64,000 nt of DNA from Buttiauxella warmboldiae (lineage in GTDB: Bacteria; Pseudomonadota; Gammaproteobacteria; Enterobacterales; Enterobacteriaceae): positions 1 to 64,000 of the forward strand of contig NZ_RPOH01000042.1 in NCBI RefSeq assembly GCF_003818135.1, given 5' to 3'. The notes under the pieces were generated by a model. It saw only the letters and a program-made list of their open reading frames with translations, was not told the DNA's origin and made no database searches. The position numbers were made by a program, and so were the translations under genes. The first letter of the stretch is position 1; each line of letters opens with the position of its first letter. Of the stretch, positions 1 through 8,525 are shown piece by piece.

Positions 1-70
1 AATTGATTTTCCTTGTTTTTTTATGGTCTATTCTCGATTTATGAAATAAATGAGGTTGGTCATCAGCCTG

Positions 71-93
71 AGCCAGCGATTGCTGGCTTTTTC
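71..93 (+). terminator. Rho-independent terminator-like hairpin
   Basis: AGCCAGC and GCTGGCT form a 7-bp stem around a GATT loop, followed by TTTTTC. It would end transcripts entering from the left edge; the gene it serves lies outside the window. Confidence 0.6.
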
Positions 94-347
94 TATTTCT
101 GGCACAACAGTTGCAATAAATTACCCATCGGAAGCCGCCAAAATGCTCCCTCTGTGGTCTGTCGGCAGCATAAAGCATCGCGCTGCACCAAAGAAAGACA
201 GACCAGGCACCAAAGTAGTGCATGGGCAGCGTTTTGCTGCGTAACGGTGCGGCACGCCTCGCAAAAAACAAACGTCTGGATAGCAAAATCTTTACATTAA
301 GCTAGGTTAAATGTTAACAAACAGGCGATGATTTACCTGATTTAGTT
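94..347. other. Non-coding region upstream of gltI
   Basis: I see no supportable gene here. The open frames have no ribosome binding site and no recognisable protein features. The stretch should hold the gltI promoter, which I could not place with confidence. Confidence 0.5.
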
Positions 348-376
348 ACACACAATAACAATACAACACTCACAAC
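348..376 (+). promoter_or_regulatory. C/A-rich leader element, probable GcvB sRNA target
   Basis: The gltI leader contains an uninterrupted C/A-rich stretch (acacacaataacaataca and following) about 45-70 nt before the gltI start. In Salmonella and E. coli, GcvB represses gltI by pairing its GU-rich R1 region with such an element. The composition and position are seen directly; the pairing is inferred from the known family member. Confidence 0.6.
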
Positions 377-417
377 GGGTATCAGTGCCCTGTGGCACGA
401 AGATAAAGGAGTTGGTT

Positions 418-1329
418 ATGCAATTACGTAAACTAGCCTCAGCTTTGCTGGTGATGGGAATAGGTGCCGGTATCGCGCACGCCGAAGAGGCTAAACCGGC
501 CGCTCAACAAGGGACGCTTGACAAAATCGCCGGGAGCGGCGTGATTGTTGTCGGCCACCGTGAGTCCTCCGTTCCTTTCTCTTACTATGATAACCAGCAG
601 AAAGTCGTCGGCTATTCACAGGACTACTCCAACGCCATCGTCGAAGCGGTGAAGAAAAAGCTTAACAAGCCCGACCTGCACGTTAAGCTGATTCCAATTA
701 CCTCCCAGAACCGTATTCCGCTGCTGCAAAACGGCACCTTCGATTTTGAGTGCGGCTCCACCACCAACAACCTCGAACGCCAGAAGCAGGCCTCATTCTC
801 TGACACCATTTTCGTGGTGGGCACCCGTTTGCTGGTTAAGAAAGGCGGGCCGATTAAAGACTTCCCTGACCTGAAAGGCAAAGCGGTAGTCGTCACCTCC
901 GGCACCACTTCTGAAGTTTTGCTCAACAAGCTCAACGAAGAGAAGAAAATGGAGATGCGTATTATCAGCGCCAAAGACCACGGTGACTCGTTCCGCACCC
1001 TGGAAAGCGGGCGCGCCGTTGCCTTTATGATGGATGACGCCCTGCTGGCCGGTGAACGCGCGAAAGCGAAGAAACAGGATAACTGGGAAATCGTTGGCAC
1101 CCCGCAATCTCATGAAGCTTACGGCTGTATGCTGCGCAAAGACGATCCGCAGTTTAAGAAGCTGATGGATGAGACCATTGCTCAGGTGCAAACCTCCGGC
1201 GAGGCCGCTAAGTGGTTTGAAAAATGGTTTAAAAACCCCATCCCACCGAAAAATATCAATATGAACTTCGAGCTTTCTGAAGATATGAAGGCCTTGTTCA
1301 AAGCACCAAACGATAAAGCACTTAACTAA
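418..1329 (+). CDS. gltI: Glutamate/aspartate ABC transporter periplasmic binding protein
   Basis: Periplasmic receptor that delivers L-glutamate and L-aspartate to the GltJK permease and GltL ATPase. The protein is 303 aa, matching the usual GltI length. Residues 1-22 are a Sec signal peptide (MQLRKLASALL core, cleavage after AHA). The rest is a type 3 solute-binding fold with the GHRESSVPFSY opening strand. An upstream in-frame ATG at 385 would spoil the signal peptide, whereas AAAGGAG sits 7 nt before the ATG at 418. It is the first gene of gltIJKL. The 200-nt gap to gltJ carries the SroC RNA, and the leader carries a GcvB target. Confidence 0.97.
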   Translation: MQLRKLASALLVMGIGAGIAHAEEAKPAAQQGTLDKIAGSGVIVVGHRESSVPFSYYDNQQKVVGYSQDYSNAIVEAVKKKLNKPDLHVKLIPITSQNRIPLLQNGTFDFECGSTTNNLERQKQASFSDTIFVVGTRLLVKKGGPIKDFPDLKGKAVVVTSGTTSEVLLNKLNEEKKMEMRIISAKDHGDSFRTLESGRAVAFMMDDALLAGERAKAKKQDNWEIVGTPQSHEAYGCMLRKDDPQFKKLMDETIAQVQTSGEAAKWFEKWFKNPIPPKNINMNFELSEDMKALFKAPNDKALN

Positions 1330-1354
1330 CCAGAACCAGGGGCCGGGATGACCC

Positions 1355-1517
1355 AGCCCTGCTGATTGACGAGCCTAAGCCCGGACAGACTAAGCGTTGG
1401 ATGGTCGTTCCCCATCCGGCGTGAAAGTACCCAAAATCTCAGGCAAAGATCTGAAATACGGGTACCAGCTTCTCATCAATCTTCGAGGGTAGCGCGGCTG
1501 CTACCCTCAATTTTTTC
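1355..1517 (+). ncRNA. sroC: SroC sponge RNA from the gltI-gltJ intergenic region
   Basis: In E. coli and Salmonella SroC is cut from the gltIJKL mRNA between gltI and gltJ, and it traps the sRNA GcvB. The same intergenic gap is kept here and ends in a strong intrinsic terminator: GAGGGTAGC (1485-1493), loop GCGGCT, GCTACCCTC (1500-1508), then AATTTTTTC. The 3' end is well supported. The 5' end, set by RNase E cleavage in the known case, is an estimate from the usual length of 150-163 nt. The terminator would also lower gltJKL expression relative to gltI. Confidence 0.75.
1485..1517 (+). terminator. Intrinsic terminator of SroC, internal to gltIJKL
   Basis: A perfect 9-bp stem with a 6-nt loop, followed by a run of six T. 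It lies just before the gltJ ribosome binding site (GGAG, 1520-1523). Confidence 0.88.
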
Positions 1518-1529
1518 TCGGAGTACGTT

Positions 1530-2270
1530 ATGTCTATAGACTGGAACTGGGGAATATTTCTACAGCCCGCCCCGTTCGGCAACACCACCTATCTGGGCTG
1601 GATTTGGAATGGCTTCCAGGTCACCGTCGCCCTGTCCATCTGCGCATGGATCATCGCCTTCCTCGTCGGCTCGCTGTTCGGCATTTTGCGTACCGTTCCT
1701 AATAAATGGCTGTCGGGCATTGGCACGCTGTATGTGGAATTGTTCCGTAACGTGCCGCTTATCGTGCAGTTCTTTACCTGGTATTTAGTGGTGCCGGAAT
1801 TGCTGCCCGAAAATCTCGGCATGTGGTTTAAATCTGAGCTTGACCCGAATGTACAATTCTTCGTGTCGTCAATGGTTTGCCTGGGCCTGTTTACCGCAGC
1901 TCGCGTCTGTGAGCAGGTGCGCGCGGCGATTCAATCGCTGCCACGCGGCCAGAAAAATGCCGCGCTCGCGATGGGTCTGACGCTGCCGCAGGCGTATCGC
2001 TATGTTCTGCTGCCCAACGCCTACCGCGTCATCGTGCCACCCATGACTTCCGAAATGATGAACCTGGTGAAAAACTCGGCCATCGCCTCCACCATTGGCC
2101 TGGTGGATATGGCCGCGCAGGCCGGTAAATTACTGGATTATTCCGCACACGCCTATGAGTCCTTTACCGCCATCACCCTGGCCTATGTGCTGATTAACGC
2201 GGTGATTATGCTGGTGATGTATCTGGTTGAACGCAAAGTTCGCCTGCCTGGCAATATGGGAAGCAAATAA
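1530..2270 (+). CDS. gltJ: Glutamate/aspartate ABC transporter permease
   Basis: Inner-membrane permease of the amino-acid (His/Glu/Gln/Opine) family, 246 aa, pairing with GltK. Several hydrophobic membrane spans are visible (for example around residues 24-50, 85-105 and 195-235). The EAA-type cytoplasmic loop that docks to the ATPase lies around residues 145-165 ([21 protein letters not shown]). The start is preceded by CTCGGAG. The stop codon TAA overlaps the gltK ATG (TAATG), so the two are translationally coupled. Confidence 0.96.
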   Translation: MSIDWNWGIFLQPAPFGNTTYLGWIWNGFQVTVALSICAWIIAFLVGSLFGILRTVPNKWLSGIGTLYVELFRNVPLIVQFFTWYLVVPELLPENLGMWFKSELDPNVQFFVSSMVCLGLFTAARVCEQVRAAIQSLPRGQKNAALAMGLTLPQAYRYVLLPNAYRVIVPPMTSEMMNLVKNSAIASTIGLVDMAAQAGKLLDYSAHAYESFTAITLAYVLINAVIMLVMYLVERKVRLPGNMGSK

Positions 2271-2944
2271 TGTACGAGTTTGACTGGAGTTCGATTCTTC
2301 CGGCGATGCCTTACCTGATGCAGGGGCTGGTTATCACCCTGAAAATCACCGTAACGGCGGTGATTTTCGGTATCGTATGGGGCACCCTGCTCGCCGTCAT
2401 GCGCCTGTCGCCCATTAAGCCGATCGCCTGGTTTGCCAGCGCCTACGTTAACGTTTTCCGTTCCATTCCCTTAGTCATGGTGCTGCTGTGGTTTTATCTG
2501 GTGGTGCCGGGTATTTTGCAAAAGGTCCTCGGGATCTCGCCGCAAACGGATATTCGCCTGATCTCCGCGATGGTGGCATTTTCAATGTTTGAAGCGGCCT
2601 ACTATTCAGAAATTATCCGTGCCGGCATCCAGAGCGTTTCACGCGGGCAGTCTCACGCGGCGCTGGCGCTGGGGATGACGCACTGGCAATCAATGAAGCT
2701 GATCATTTTGCCACAGGCCTTCCGCGCCATGGTGCCGTTACTGTTAACGCAGGGCATCGTGCTGTTCCAGGATACCTCGCTGGTGTATGTCCTGAGCCTG
2801 GCAGACTTTTTCCGTACCGCTTCCACCATTGGCGAACGCGATGGAACCCAGGTGGAGATGATCCTGTTTGCCGGTGCCGTGTATTTCGCAATCAGTTTAA
2901 GCGCTTCGCTGTTGGTCAGCTACTTGAAGAAAAGGACAGTGTAA
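2270..2944 (+). CDS. gltK: Glutamate/aspartate ABC transporter permease
   Basis: Second permease subunit, 224 aa, the usual length for GltK. The EAA-type loop reads [21 protein letters not shown] around residues 130-150. Hydrophobic spans flank it, including an N-terminal one (residues 20-45) and a C-terminal one (195-215). It overlaps gltJ by one base upstream and gltL by one base downstream (TAATG at both junctions), which fixes both starts. Confidence 0.96.
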   Translation: MYEFDWSSILPAMPYLMQGLVITLKITVTAVIFGIVWGTLLAVMRLSPIKPIAWFASAYVNVFRSIPLVMVLLWFYLVVPGILQKVLGISPQTDIRLISAMVAFSMFEAAYYSEIIRAGIQSVSRGQSHAALALGMTHWQSMKLIILPQAFRAMVPLLLTQGIVLFQDTSLVYVLSLADFFRTASTIGERDGTQVEMILFAGAVYFAISLSASLLVSYLKKRTV

Positions 2945-3669
2945 TGATTTCCCTGAAAAATGTTTCTAAATGGTATGGTCACTTTCAGGTGCTAACCGAC
3001 TGCTCAACGGCAGTGAAAAAAGGCGAAGTGGTGGTGGTTTGCGGGCCGTCTGGCTCGGGTAAATCGACGCTGATTAAAACCGTCAACGGGCTGGAGCCCG
3101 TACAGCAAGGCGAGATTGTGGTTAACGGCACCCAGGTGAACAACAAGAAAACCAATCTGGCCGAGCTGCGCTCTCACGTCGGCATGGTGTTCCAGCACTT
3201 TGAGCTGTTCCCCCATCTGTCGATTATTGAAAACCTGACGCTTGCTCAGGTAAAAGTGCTAAAGCGCAACAAAGAAGAGGCGCGTAAGAAAGGCCTTAAG
3301 CTGCTTGAACGCGTAGGGCTGACGGCTCATGCCAATAAATTCCCGGCGCAGCTTTCCGGAGGCCAGCAGCAGCGGGTAGCGATTGCCCGCGCCTTGTGTA
3401 TGGACCCGGTGGCGATGCTGTTCGACGAGCCGACATCGGCGCTGGATCCTGAAATGATCAACGAAGTGCTGGACGTGATGGTGGAACTGGCTAATGAAGG
3501 CATGACGATGATGGTGGTGACCCACGAAATGGGCTTTGCCCGCAAAGTGGCCAACCGCGTAATCTTTATGGATGAAGGGAAGATTGTCGAAGATTCGAAT
3601 AAAGAGGATTTCTTCAATCATCCCCAGTCCGAACGTGCCAAAGATTTCCTGGCGAAAATCCTGCACTAA
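2944..3669 (+). CDS. gltL: Glutamate/aspartate ABC transporter ATP-binding protein
   Basis: Cytoplasmic ATPase of the importer, 241 aa. Walker A is GPSGSGKST (about residues 35-43), the Q-loop lies in [11 protein letters not shown], the ABC signature is LSGGQQQR (about 136-143), Walker B is [11 protein letters not shown], and the switch histidine is in [11 protein letters not shown]. This matches the polar amino-acid subclass of ABC ATPases. It is the last gene of the operon and is followed by a terminator at 3681-3710. Confidence 0.96.
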   Translation: MISLKNVSKWYGHFQVLTDCSTAVKKGEVVVVCGPSGSGKSTLIKTVNGLEPVQQGEIVVNGTQVNNKKTNLAELRSHVGMVFQHFELFPHLSIIENLTLAQVKVLKRNKEEARKKGLKLLERVGLTAHANKFPAQLSGGQQQRVAIARALCMDPVAMLFDEPTSALDPEMINEVLDVMVELANEGMTMMVVTHEMGFARKVANRVIFMDEGKIVEDSNKEDFFNHPQSERAKDFLAKILH

Positions 3670-3680
3670 CAACCCCAAAA

Positions 3681-3710
3681 AAAGGTGGATGCCGCTCGCG
3701 TCCACCTTTT
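3681..3710 (+). terminator. Terminator of gltIJKL
   Basis: AAGGTGGA and TCCACCTT form the stem around an 11-nt loop, followed by TT on the plus strand and preceded by a run of A. It can therefore serve both gltL and the convergent iolB transcript. Confidence 0.8.
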
Positions 3711-3728
3711 CCACGTTCTCTTTTTCAC

Positions 3729-4544
3729 TTAGCCCTGATACGCCTCACTATTTATCCAGGCGTGATCCTGCTCCCAGGTAAACATCCATTTACGTACCGG
3801 TCCGGCCATCACGTTTAAATAATAGCTGTCATAACCCGCCATCGTCGCCACCGGATGATAGCCCTTTGGCACCATCACAACCTGCTGGTCATACACCGCC
3901 ATGCACTCGTCAAGTGCGCGGTCATCGGTATAAACACGCTGCATACAGAAGCCCTGCGCGGGATTGAGGCGATGGTAATACGTCTCTTCAAGGTAGGTTT
4001 CGCTGGGCGGATTATCCGTATCGTGCTTATGGCTGGGATAAGAGCTGGTGCAGCCTTCACTGGTATACACCTCGACCACCAGCAGGCTATCGGCAGCTTT
4101 GTCTTCCGGCAGGATATTGTGCACATAACGCTGGTTATGACCTTTTCCTCGCGCTTCGGCAGCAATATCTTGCGGGGTGATAAGCCGGGTAGCATAGGTA
4201 CCTTTACCCGGTGCCGAGCACACTGCCAGTTCAAACGGAGTCAGCGCTTCCACCTCCACCGCTTCCCCCGCAGTGACATACACAGCCCAGGGTTTACGAC
4301 GCTCGAAGGGGCTCATACGGTCGCCAATTTCCGGGAAGCAGGCGCGGGGCGTATTAACGGTGGCGCGCCCCGCCACTAACACCAGGCAGCGCTCATCGCT
4401 GGATTCAGGCAAAGCTAAGCGCTGCCCGGCGCGCAGTTGATAAACATCAAAACCGACGTATTTCCAGCCCGCGCTTTGCGGCGTGATGTGCTGCGTGCGC
4501 CCCTGTTCGTCCGGCTGCTGGCGGTGCGAAAGTAATCTGGACAT
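3729..4544 (-). CDS. iolB: 5-deoxy-glucuronate isomerase
   Basis: Converts 5-deoxy-D-glucuronate to 2-deoxy-5-keto-D-gluconate in myo-inositol catabolism. The 271-aa length is normal for IolB, a cupin-type isomerase. The stretch SYPSHKHDTDNPPSETYLEE (around residues 168-187) carries the metal-binding His/Glu residues, and YHPVATMAGYDSYYLNVMAG near the C terminus is typical of the family. It is the last gene of the minus-strand iol operon, 9 bp after iolE. Confidence 0.95.
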   Translation of the reverse strand: MSRLLSHRQQPDEQGRTQHITPQSAGWKYVGFDVYQLRAGQRLALPESSDERCLVLVAGRATVNTPRACFPEIGDRMSPFERRKPWAVYVTAGEAVEVEALTPFELAVCSAPGKGTYATRLITPQDIAAEARGKGHNQRYVHNILPEDKAADSLLVVEVYTSEGCTSSYPSHKHDTDNPPSETYLEETYYHRLNPAQGFCMQRVYTDDRALDECMAVYDQQVVMVPKGYHPVATMAGYDSYYLNVMAGPVRKWMFTWEQDHAWINSEAYQG

Positions 4545-4553
4545 CCCCCCTCC

Positions 4554-5444
4554 TTAAATCAACCCGGCATCGTGCGCAAGCTTGCTGAGATTGCTATAGC
4601 CCAGGCGCGCATAGGTCAGCGGATGCGCAACGGCCGGGTCCTGCTCGGCCTCCACCACCAGCCAGCCGCTGTAACCCTGTTTTTTCAGCAACGCCATGAT
4701 TGGCGGGTAATCCACGCAGCCGTCGCCCGGCACCGTGAACACCCCGCTCAGCACGGCATCAAGAAAACTGCTTTTGCGATTTTTCACATCGGCCAGCACA
4801 TCAGCACGCACGTCTTTGCAGTGAACATGGTTAATACGCTCAATCCAGCGTTCGGCGATGCTTAACGGCGAGGCGCCTGCATAAGTCAGGTGTCCGGTAT
4901 CCAGCAGTAAACCAACTTCCGGGCCGGTGTGCGTCATCAGGTTATCCACATCCTCAGCGCTCTCGATAACCGTTCCCATATGGTGGTGGTAGGCAATTTG
5001 CACCCCCTGCTGTTGGGTGTAACGCGCAAACGCCGTCAGCTTTTCACCATACTCTTTCCAGCGTCCGACGGGAAAACGCGGGCGCAGGTGAACCGGCGTG
5101 CGCTGTTCACCATGAATGCAGCCTGAAACCTCCGCGAAAACCATCACCTGCGCGCCCAATTCACGCAGCAGCGCCAAATGTGGCTGCACGGCCTCAATTT
5201 CCTCTTCCACAGAGCGTTCCAGCAGGCGACCCGAGTACCAGCCTGAGACCAGCTTCAGCTGATGCTTTTCAAGGATTGGCCCGAGTACGCGAGCCTCACG
5301 CGGAAACTTGTTTCCCAGTTCAAAACCTTCGAAGCCCGCTTCTTTCCCTTCGCTCAGGCAGGTTTCCAGTGGCGTATCAGCCCCCAGAGAGGGTAAATCG
5401 TCATTGGTCCAGGTTAGCGGGTTAATGCCTAAATGTACGGTCAT
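4554..5444 (-). CDS. iolE: Myo-inosose-2 dehydratase
   Basis: Dehydrates 2-keto-myo-inositol to 3D-(3,5/4)-trihydroxycyclohexane-1,2-dione. It is a 296-aa xylose-isomerase-like TIM barrel. Metal-ligand candidates are seen in LLLDTGHLTYAG, HVHCKDVR and WLVVEAEQDPA. I chose the ATG at 5444 (protein MTVHLGINPLTW) because it sits behind AAGGAGAAC. The longer frame from 5492 runs into the end of iolC and adds a tail that does not belong to the family. Confidence 0.95.
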   Translation of the reverse strand: MTVHLGINPLTWTNDDLPSLGADTPLETCLSEGKEAGFEGFELGNKFPREARVLGPILEKHQLKLVSGWYSGRLLERSVEEEIEAVQPHLALLRELGAQVMVFAEVSGCIHGEQRTPVHLRPRFPVGRWKEYGEKLTAFARYTQQQGVQIAYHHHMGTVIESAEDVDNLMTHTGPEVGLLLDTGHLTYAGASPLSIAERWIERINHVHCKDVRADVLADVKNRKSSFLDAVLSGVFTVPGDGCVDYPPIMALLKKQGYSGWLVVEAEQDPAVAHPLTYARLGYSNLSKLAHDAGLI

Positions 5445-5454
5445 GCTGTTCTCC

Positions 5455-7368
5455 TTAAATTTGTGCCTGCCCGCGCTCACGCCATAAAGCAATCAGCCGC
5501 AGATAGTTATCACGGATACGGGCAATCAATTGTGCATCGTCAATCTCGTGTTTTAACCAGGCCTGAGCGGCTTCGCCAAACAGGGTGCGCCCGACGGCAA
5601 AACCCTTCACGATCGGGTAATTGGCCGCGGCGTTGAAGCCAGCCTGCAGCACTTCCACCGGGGCATCCAGCCCAAGGATGACGACGCCACGGCAATGGGG
5701 ATCGCGTTTTTCCACCAGCTCGCTCAGCGCCGCCCATCCCTCGCGGCTGAGCGGCGGTAGTTTCCACCAGTCCGGGTAAATACCGAGGTTGTAGAAGCGC
5801 GCGATGGCTCGCAGGTAGAGGTCGTCGCTGCGCGGCATGCCCGCAGGTAAAATGACCTCCAGCAGCAGTTCGTGGCCGGACTGGCAGCAGGCGCGATAAA
5901 CCTCATTCACCTTCCGCTCTTGCTCAAGGCGCAAGGCGTGGGCGTCTTCCGGGTGGAAGAACACCAGGCATTTCACCACGTGCTCCTGGGGCCAGCTAAT
6001 CAGCTGCGAGCCAATATTGCCGTGCTCCAGCTCCAGCGGACGTGAACCCGGCAGCTCGATGGGCCGGCCAATCCACCAGCCTTCACCCGTAATGGCGTTA
6101 AGCGCATGCTGGCCGAAAGTGCCGTCACACAGCAGCCCGGCTTTCCCCTCCAGCTCAGCTTGCTTTGCCGTCTCACGGCTGGCCTGCAAAATCAGCTGTT
6201 TCAGCGCCGGAACGCGCTGTAAATCGGCGCCGCAGTTCAGCACCATCTCTTCAAACTGGCTGCGGTGGTCAAAAGCCATCACGCACAGTTCCGGCCACTG
6301 CCGACGGCGCGTCGTCACGCGATGCAGGTGATTCAGGCGCGCGTCGAGATCCGGGCGCGGCAGCTGCTGTTCGCGAGCTAAGTAATCATCGAGTTCAACT
6401 TTAGTCGGCATGGCTGGCGCACAGCCGTGGCGTGAAACCACCAGCGCACCGCAGGCGTTCGCATAACGACACGCTTGCTCCCAGCCCTCATCATTGAGGT
6501 AGCCGCGCATCAGGCCGGACATAAACGCATCGCCCGCCCCCAGCACATTCAGCACTTCGACGCGTACCCCCATGACATTCATGCCGCCGTCCAGCGTATC
6601 TGGAATCGCCCCGGTAAATACCGAACAACCCTGCGCGCCACGCTTACACACCAGCGTCGCGCCGCTGACCTCACGCACCTGCTTCAGAGCGGCGAGCGTG
6701 TCGGTCGAGCCCCCCGCAATGTGGAACTCCTCCTCCGTCCCGACAATCACATCAAACAGATGCAGCACCGATTGCAGCTGCTGCGTCACCTGGCCTGCGG
6801 CAACAAAACGCGTTTCCCCATCGCCCAGCGCCGTCAGGCCCCAAAGCACTGGCCGATAGTCAATATCCAGTACGGTGCGTACCTTATTGCGCCGCGCATA
6901 GCCCAGCGCAGTAAGCACCGCCTCGCGGGTTGCGGGATGCGAAAGGTGCGTTCCGGTGATAGCGAGACAGCGTGCGGAAGCGATGTACTCTTCGCTAAAG
7001 TCACCGTCGGTAATCGCCATATCCGCGCAGTTATCGCGGTAAAAAATCAACGGAAAGGTGTCGCGATCTTTAATGCCGAGCAGTACCAGCGCGGTCAGCC
7101 GTTGGGTATCGGTGATCAGATGGCTGGTATCACAGCCGACCCGCGTCAGCTCCTCGCGCAGAAAACGCCCCATATGCTCGTCGCCCACGCGTGCCAGCAT
7201 CGACGATTTGAGTCCCTGCCGTGCCGTTCCGTACGCAACGTTTCCCGATGAGCCACCCAGATAGCGGGCGAAACTGGTGGCATCTTCCAGGCGTGCGCCA
7301 ATCTGCTGGCTGTAGAGATCGACTGCGACTCGCCCCATGCAAATCAGATCTAAATGCTTTTGTTTCAT
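5455..7368 (-). CDS. iolC: 5-dehydro-2-deoxygluconokinase fused to a DUF2090 aldolase-like domain
   Basis: A 637-aa two-domain protein. Residues 1 to about 330 form a PfkB/ribokinase-type sugar kinase that phosphorylates 2-deoxy-5-keto-gluconate. The N-terminal GRVAVDLYSQ and YLGGSSGNVAYG motifs and the anion-hole motif NVLGAGDAFMSG (catalytic Asp) are all present. Residues from about 340 to the end form the DUF2090 domain (WPELCVMAFDHRSQFEEM), related to IolJ/LacD-type aldolases. The fused domain probably supplies the DKGP aldolase step, since the window has no separate iolJ. The role of the fused half is inferred from family knowledge. It lies 10 bp from both neighbours in the operon. Confidence 0.94.
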   Translation of the reverse strand: MKQKHLDLICMGRVAVDLYSQQIGARLEDATSFARYLGGSSGNVAYGTARQGLKSSMLARVGDEHMGRFLREELTRVGCDTSHLITDTQRLTALVLLGIKDRDTFPLIFYRDNCADMAITDGDFSEEYIASARCLAITGTHLSHPATREAVLTALGYARRNKVRTVLDIDYRPVLWGLTALGDGETRFVAAGQVTQQLQSVLHLFDVIVGTEEEFHIAGGSTDTLAALKQVREVSGATLVCKRGAQGCSVFTGAIPDTLDGGMNVMGVRVEVLNVLGAGDAFMSGLMRGYLNDEGWEQACRYANACGALVVSRHGCAPAMPTKVELDDYLAREQQLPRPDLDARLNHLHRVTTRRRQWPELCVMAFDHRSQFEEMVLNCGADLQRVPALKQLILQASRETAKQAELEGKAGLLCDGTFGQHALNAITGEGWWIGRPIELPGSRPLELEHGNIGSQLISWPQEHVVKCLVFFHPEDAHALRLEQERKVNEVYRACCQSGHELLLEVILPAGMPRSDDLYLRAIARFYNLGIYPDWWKLPPLSREGWAALSELVEKRDPHCRGVVILGLDAPVEVLQAGFNAAANYPIVKGFAVGRTLFGEAAQAWLKHEIDDAQLIARIRDNYLRLIALWRERGQAQI

Positions 7369-7377
7369 GCTCCATCC

Positions 7378-8511
7378 TCAGACAATGTCAGATACGTTGA
7401 CCCAGCGGCCACGCTGGTGAGACAAAGCGATGGCATCAAGGACGCGCGACACTTTCCAACCCTCTTCAAAATCAGGCCACATTGGCGCATCGGCAGCGAT
7501 ACCGTCGATCAAATCACGCACCTCAACGGTTTTTTGATCGTTAAATCCAATACCGTGGCCCGCCCCCATGCAGAATGCGCCGTAGTCCGGATGAGCAGGG
7601 CCAACCAGTAGCGTGCGAAACCCCTGACGGCCTTCAGGATCGCTTTGCAGATACAGCTTCAGCTCCGCCATGCGCTCCTGGGTAAAAGCAATCGCTCCTT
7701 TGGTGCCTGTTACCGTCCAGGTTAGCCCCATTTTGCGGCCGCTGGCTACGCGTGAGGTTTCGATAATCCCCTGTGCGCCGCTTGCAAAGCGCACCATGGC
7801 ATGAGCCTGATCTTCATTTTCGACGCGCACCATTTCGCGGCTTCCCGCCGCTTCCGGGCGCTGCGGCACCACAATTTTCAGATCGCCGCAAACCTGCTGG
7901 ATCTCCCCAACCAGATACTGCGCCATATTGACGATATGCGCGGCCAGGTCGCCCAGCGCCCCAAGGCCTGCGGTTTCTTTGAAGCAGTGCCAGTGAATCG
8001 GCGTGAGCGGATCGGCCATATAATCTTCGTTATGGGTGCCGTAAAAGTGGATAACCTCACCGATCTCCCCGCGCTCGACGATCTGCTTTGCCAGCTGTGC
8101 CGTCGGGTTTTTCATGTAGTTGAAGCCGACCAGGGTTTTCACTCCGGCACGCTGTGCCGCATCAACCATCAGTCGTGCATCACGGGCGTTCAGCGCCAGC
8201 GGCTTTTCCGAGTAGACATGCTTGCCGTGGCGAATCGCTTCCAGCGCCATCTCTTTATGCAGATGGTTTGGGGAGCAAATATCCACGACGTCAATATTCG
8301 GGTCAGCCACCAGCTCGCGCCAGTTGCCCGTTGAGCGCTTAAAGCCAAAAGCAGCGGCGCGTTTAGCCGCCAGTTCAGACGTGACTTCTGCCACCATTTC
8401 GCGCACCAGCTCGCCGCGTAAATCAAATACCGTAGGGGCTTGCGCATAGGCAATGGCATGAGCTTTGCCGATATAACCGCTGCCGATTAAACCAATTCTG
8501 ACCTGTTTCAT
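7378..8511 (-). CDS. Gfo/Idh/MocA-family dehydrogenase, second inositol dehydrogenase candidate
   Basis: A 377-aa NAD(P)-dependent oxidoreductase. The Rossmann motif is GLIGSGYIGKAHA (residues 7-19), and the active-site lysine lies in YSEKPLAL. The C-terminal domain carries the usual D-x3-H arrangement (GALGDLAAHIVNM). It differs clearly from IolG at 12118-13104, so it is not a recent duplicate. In the iol operon it could oxidise another isomer such as scyllo- or D-chiro-inositol, as IolG2/IolX/IolW-type enzymes do. That substrate assignment is inference. Confidence 0.85.
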   Translation of the reverse strand: MKQVRIGLIGSGYIGKAHAIAYAQAPTVFDLRGELVREMVAEVTSELAAKRAAAFGFKRSTGNWRELVADPNIDVVDICSPNHLHKEMALEAIRHGKHVYSEKPLALNARDARLMVDAAQRAGVKTLVGFNYMKNPTAQLAKQIVERGEIGEVIHFYGTHNEDYMADPLTPIHWHCFKETAGLGALGDLAAHIVNMAQYLVGEIQQVCGDLKIVVPQRPEAAGSREMVRVENEDQAHAMVRFASGAQGIIETSRVASGRKMGLTWTVTGTKGAIAFTQERMAELKLYLQSDPEGRQGFRTLLVGPAHPDYGAFCMGAGHGIGFNDQKTVEVRDLIDGIAADAPMWPDFEEGWKVSRVLDAIALSHQRGRWVNVSDIV

Positions 8512-8525
8512 AGTGTGTTCCTGGA

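Noticed and set aside
3855-4379. 174-codon plus-strand frame opposite iolB
   Set aside because: Antisense shadow of an intact iolB.
6475-7251. 258-codon plus-strand frame opposite iolC
   Set aside because: It is fully antisense to the kinase domain, with an Arg/His-rich shadow composition and no ribosome site.
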